Positions 31,653 to 32,432 of a DNA stretch of 32,432 nucleotides are shown here, piece after piece. Origin of the DNA: Bacteroidales bacterium (GTDB lineage: Bacteria; Bacteroidota; Bacteroidia; Bacteroidales; JAADJA01). Every line of letters begins with the position of its first letter. Position 1 is the first letter of the stretch. The stretch covers positions 1 to 32,432 of the forward strand of contig JALSSR010000114.1 of NCBI GenBank assembly GCA_026984135.1. Direction: 5' to 3'. Under the pieces are notes generated by a model that saw nothing but the letters and a program-made list of their open reading frames with translations, was not told where the DNA came from and did no database searches. Both the position numbers and the translations under genes were made by a program.

Positions 31653-32432
31653 ATGAAACTGACGACAGTAAGTGCAATTTCGCCGGTTGACGGCAGATAC
31701 AGGAAAAAAGTCGAAGGACTGGCATACTATTTTTCGGAAGCCGCCCTTATCAACTATCGTATTTTTATCGAGACGGAGTATTTTATTGCTCTTGCCGAAC
31801 TTCCGCTCCCCCAACTTGCAGGCTTTGATAAGAACCGTATTGACGATATCAGAGCCATCAGCAGGGATTTCTCTTTTGAAGATGCCAATGATGTGAAAAA
31901 GATTGAAGATGTCACAAATCATGATGTTAAAGCTGTTGAATATTATCTTAAAAAGGAATTCGACAGGCTTGGTCTTGGTGAGTTCAAGGAGTTTATCCAT
32001 TTCGGACTCACATCGCAGGATATAAATAATACTGCCGTTCCTTATTCTTTAAAACTGGCTTATAATGAGGTGGTTGAGCCTCAATTAAAAAGCCTTGTGG
32101 AGAAACTTTCCGGAATGGCCAAAGAGTGGAAAAAGGTTCCCATGCTTGCCCGGACACACGGTCAGCCTGCCTCTCCCACTACTCTCGGTAAAGAACTCTA
32201 TGTTTTTGTTGACAGACTTAAAAGTCAGATGAAATTATTGAATGCCGTTCCTTTTTCTGCCAAATTCGGCGGAGCAACGGGTAACTTTAATGCCCACTAT
32301 GCAGCTTATCCCGGAATTGACTGGATTACATTTGCAAATGAGTTTTTGAAAAAAATCGGTCTTGAAAGACAAAAGGTGACAACTCAAATCGAGCATTATG
32401 ACGATATGGCTGCCTTCTTCGACGGTATGCGA
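31653..32432 (+). CDS. purB: Adenylosuccinate lyase (PurB), N-terminal part
   Basis: The first 260 codons of purB; the gene runs off the right edge. The enzyme acts twice in purine synthesis, splitting SAICAR and adenylosuccinate with release of fumarate. Visible features are ISPVDGRYR at the N-terminus, DVKAVEYYL, HFGLTSQDINNTA with the catalytic-region residues, MLARTHGQPASPTTLGKEL with the conserved His, and KFGGATGNFNAH. The C-terminal signature loop is outside the window. The start ATG at 31653 follows a candidate -7 box. Confidence 0.95.
   Translation, partial: MKLTTVSAISPVDGRYRKKVEGLAYYFSEAALINYRIFIETEYFIALAELPLPQLAGFDKNRIDDIRAISRDFSFEDANDVKKIEDVTNHDVKAVEYYLKKEFDRLGLGEFKEFIHFGLTSQDINNTAVPYSLKLAYNEVVEPQLKSLVEKLSGMAKEWKKVPMLARTHGQPASPTTLGKELYVFVDRLKSQMKLLNAVPFSAKFGGATGNFNAHYAAYPGIDWITFANEFLKKIGLERQKVTTQIEHYDDMAAFFDGMR

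Overview
The window looks like a chromosomal segment from a member of the Bacteroidota, probably an anaerobic or microaerobic Bacteroidales/Marinilabiliales-type organism. The evidence is a fused CcoN-CcoO oxidase subunit, AT-rich spacers, almost no Shine-Dalgarno sequences, and repeated TAnnTTTG promoter boxes 15-36 nt upstream of start codons. The taxon is inferred; there is no rRNA or other marker gene here.

Left third (1-10.9 kb, all minus strand). Genes for a cbb3-type terminal oxidase (a small CcoQ-like subunit cut by the window edge, fused ccoNO, ccoS, and the copper P-type ATPase ccoI) lie directly downstream of a complete SUF iron-sulfur assembly set (sufB-sufC-sufD-sufS-sufE-sufT). 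Cofactor assembly and micro-oxic respiration therefore sit in one array, with internal promoters before ccoI and ccoS.

Middle (11-22.4 kb). This part is mixed: phosphatidylserine decarboxylase (psd), thiamine-phosphate kinase (thiL), a large soluble hybrid histidine kinase with a duplicated unrecognised N-terminal domain, uvrC, a PhoR/PhoB-like two-component pair, a HEPN-MNT (HepT-MntA) toxin-antitoxin module, an outer-membrane beta-barrel protein, a 141-bp MITE-like element with a 6-bp target duplication, a haem-binding DUF3365 lipoprotein and a zinc-ribbon protein.

Right third (22.5-32.4 kb). A four-subunit 2-oxoacid:ferredoxin oxidoreductase operon (minus strand) ends at a clear intrinsic terminator. 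Upstream of it are a palindromic repeat and a PLP aminotransferase. Divergent from these is the most distinctive region, 26.99-30.24 kb: a DUF5320 protein, two MinD-type ATPases each carrying an inserted 2[4Fe-4S] ferredoxin domain, a small NifX/ORP-family protein, and a Gly-rich zinc-ribbon/ferredoxin fusion. It resembles the orange-protein (ORP) clusters of Desulfovibrio. A perfect 16-bp palindrome fills most of its promoter spacer, and a four-copy GC-rich tandem repeat separates the two ATPases. ppnP, the diadenylate cyclase gene cdaA and the start of purB complete the window.

Together the genes suggest a metabolism built on low-potential ferredoxin chemistry and extensive Fe-S enzymes, with a high-affinity oxidase for traces of oxygen.
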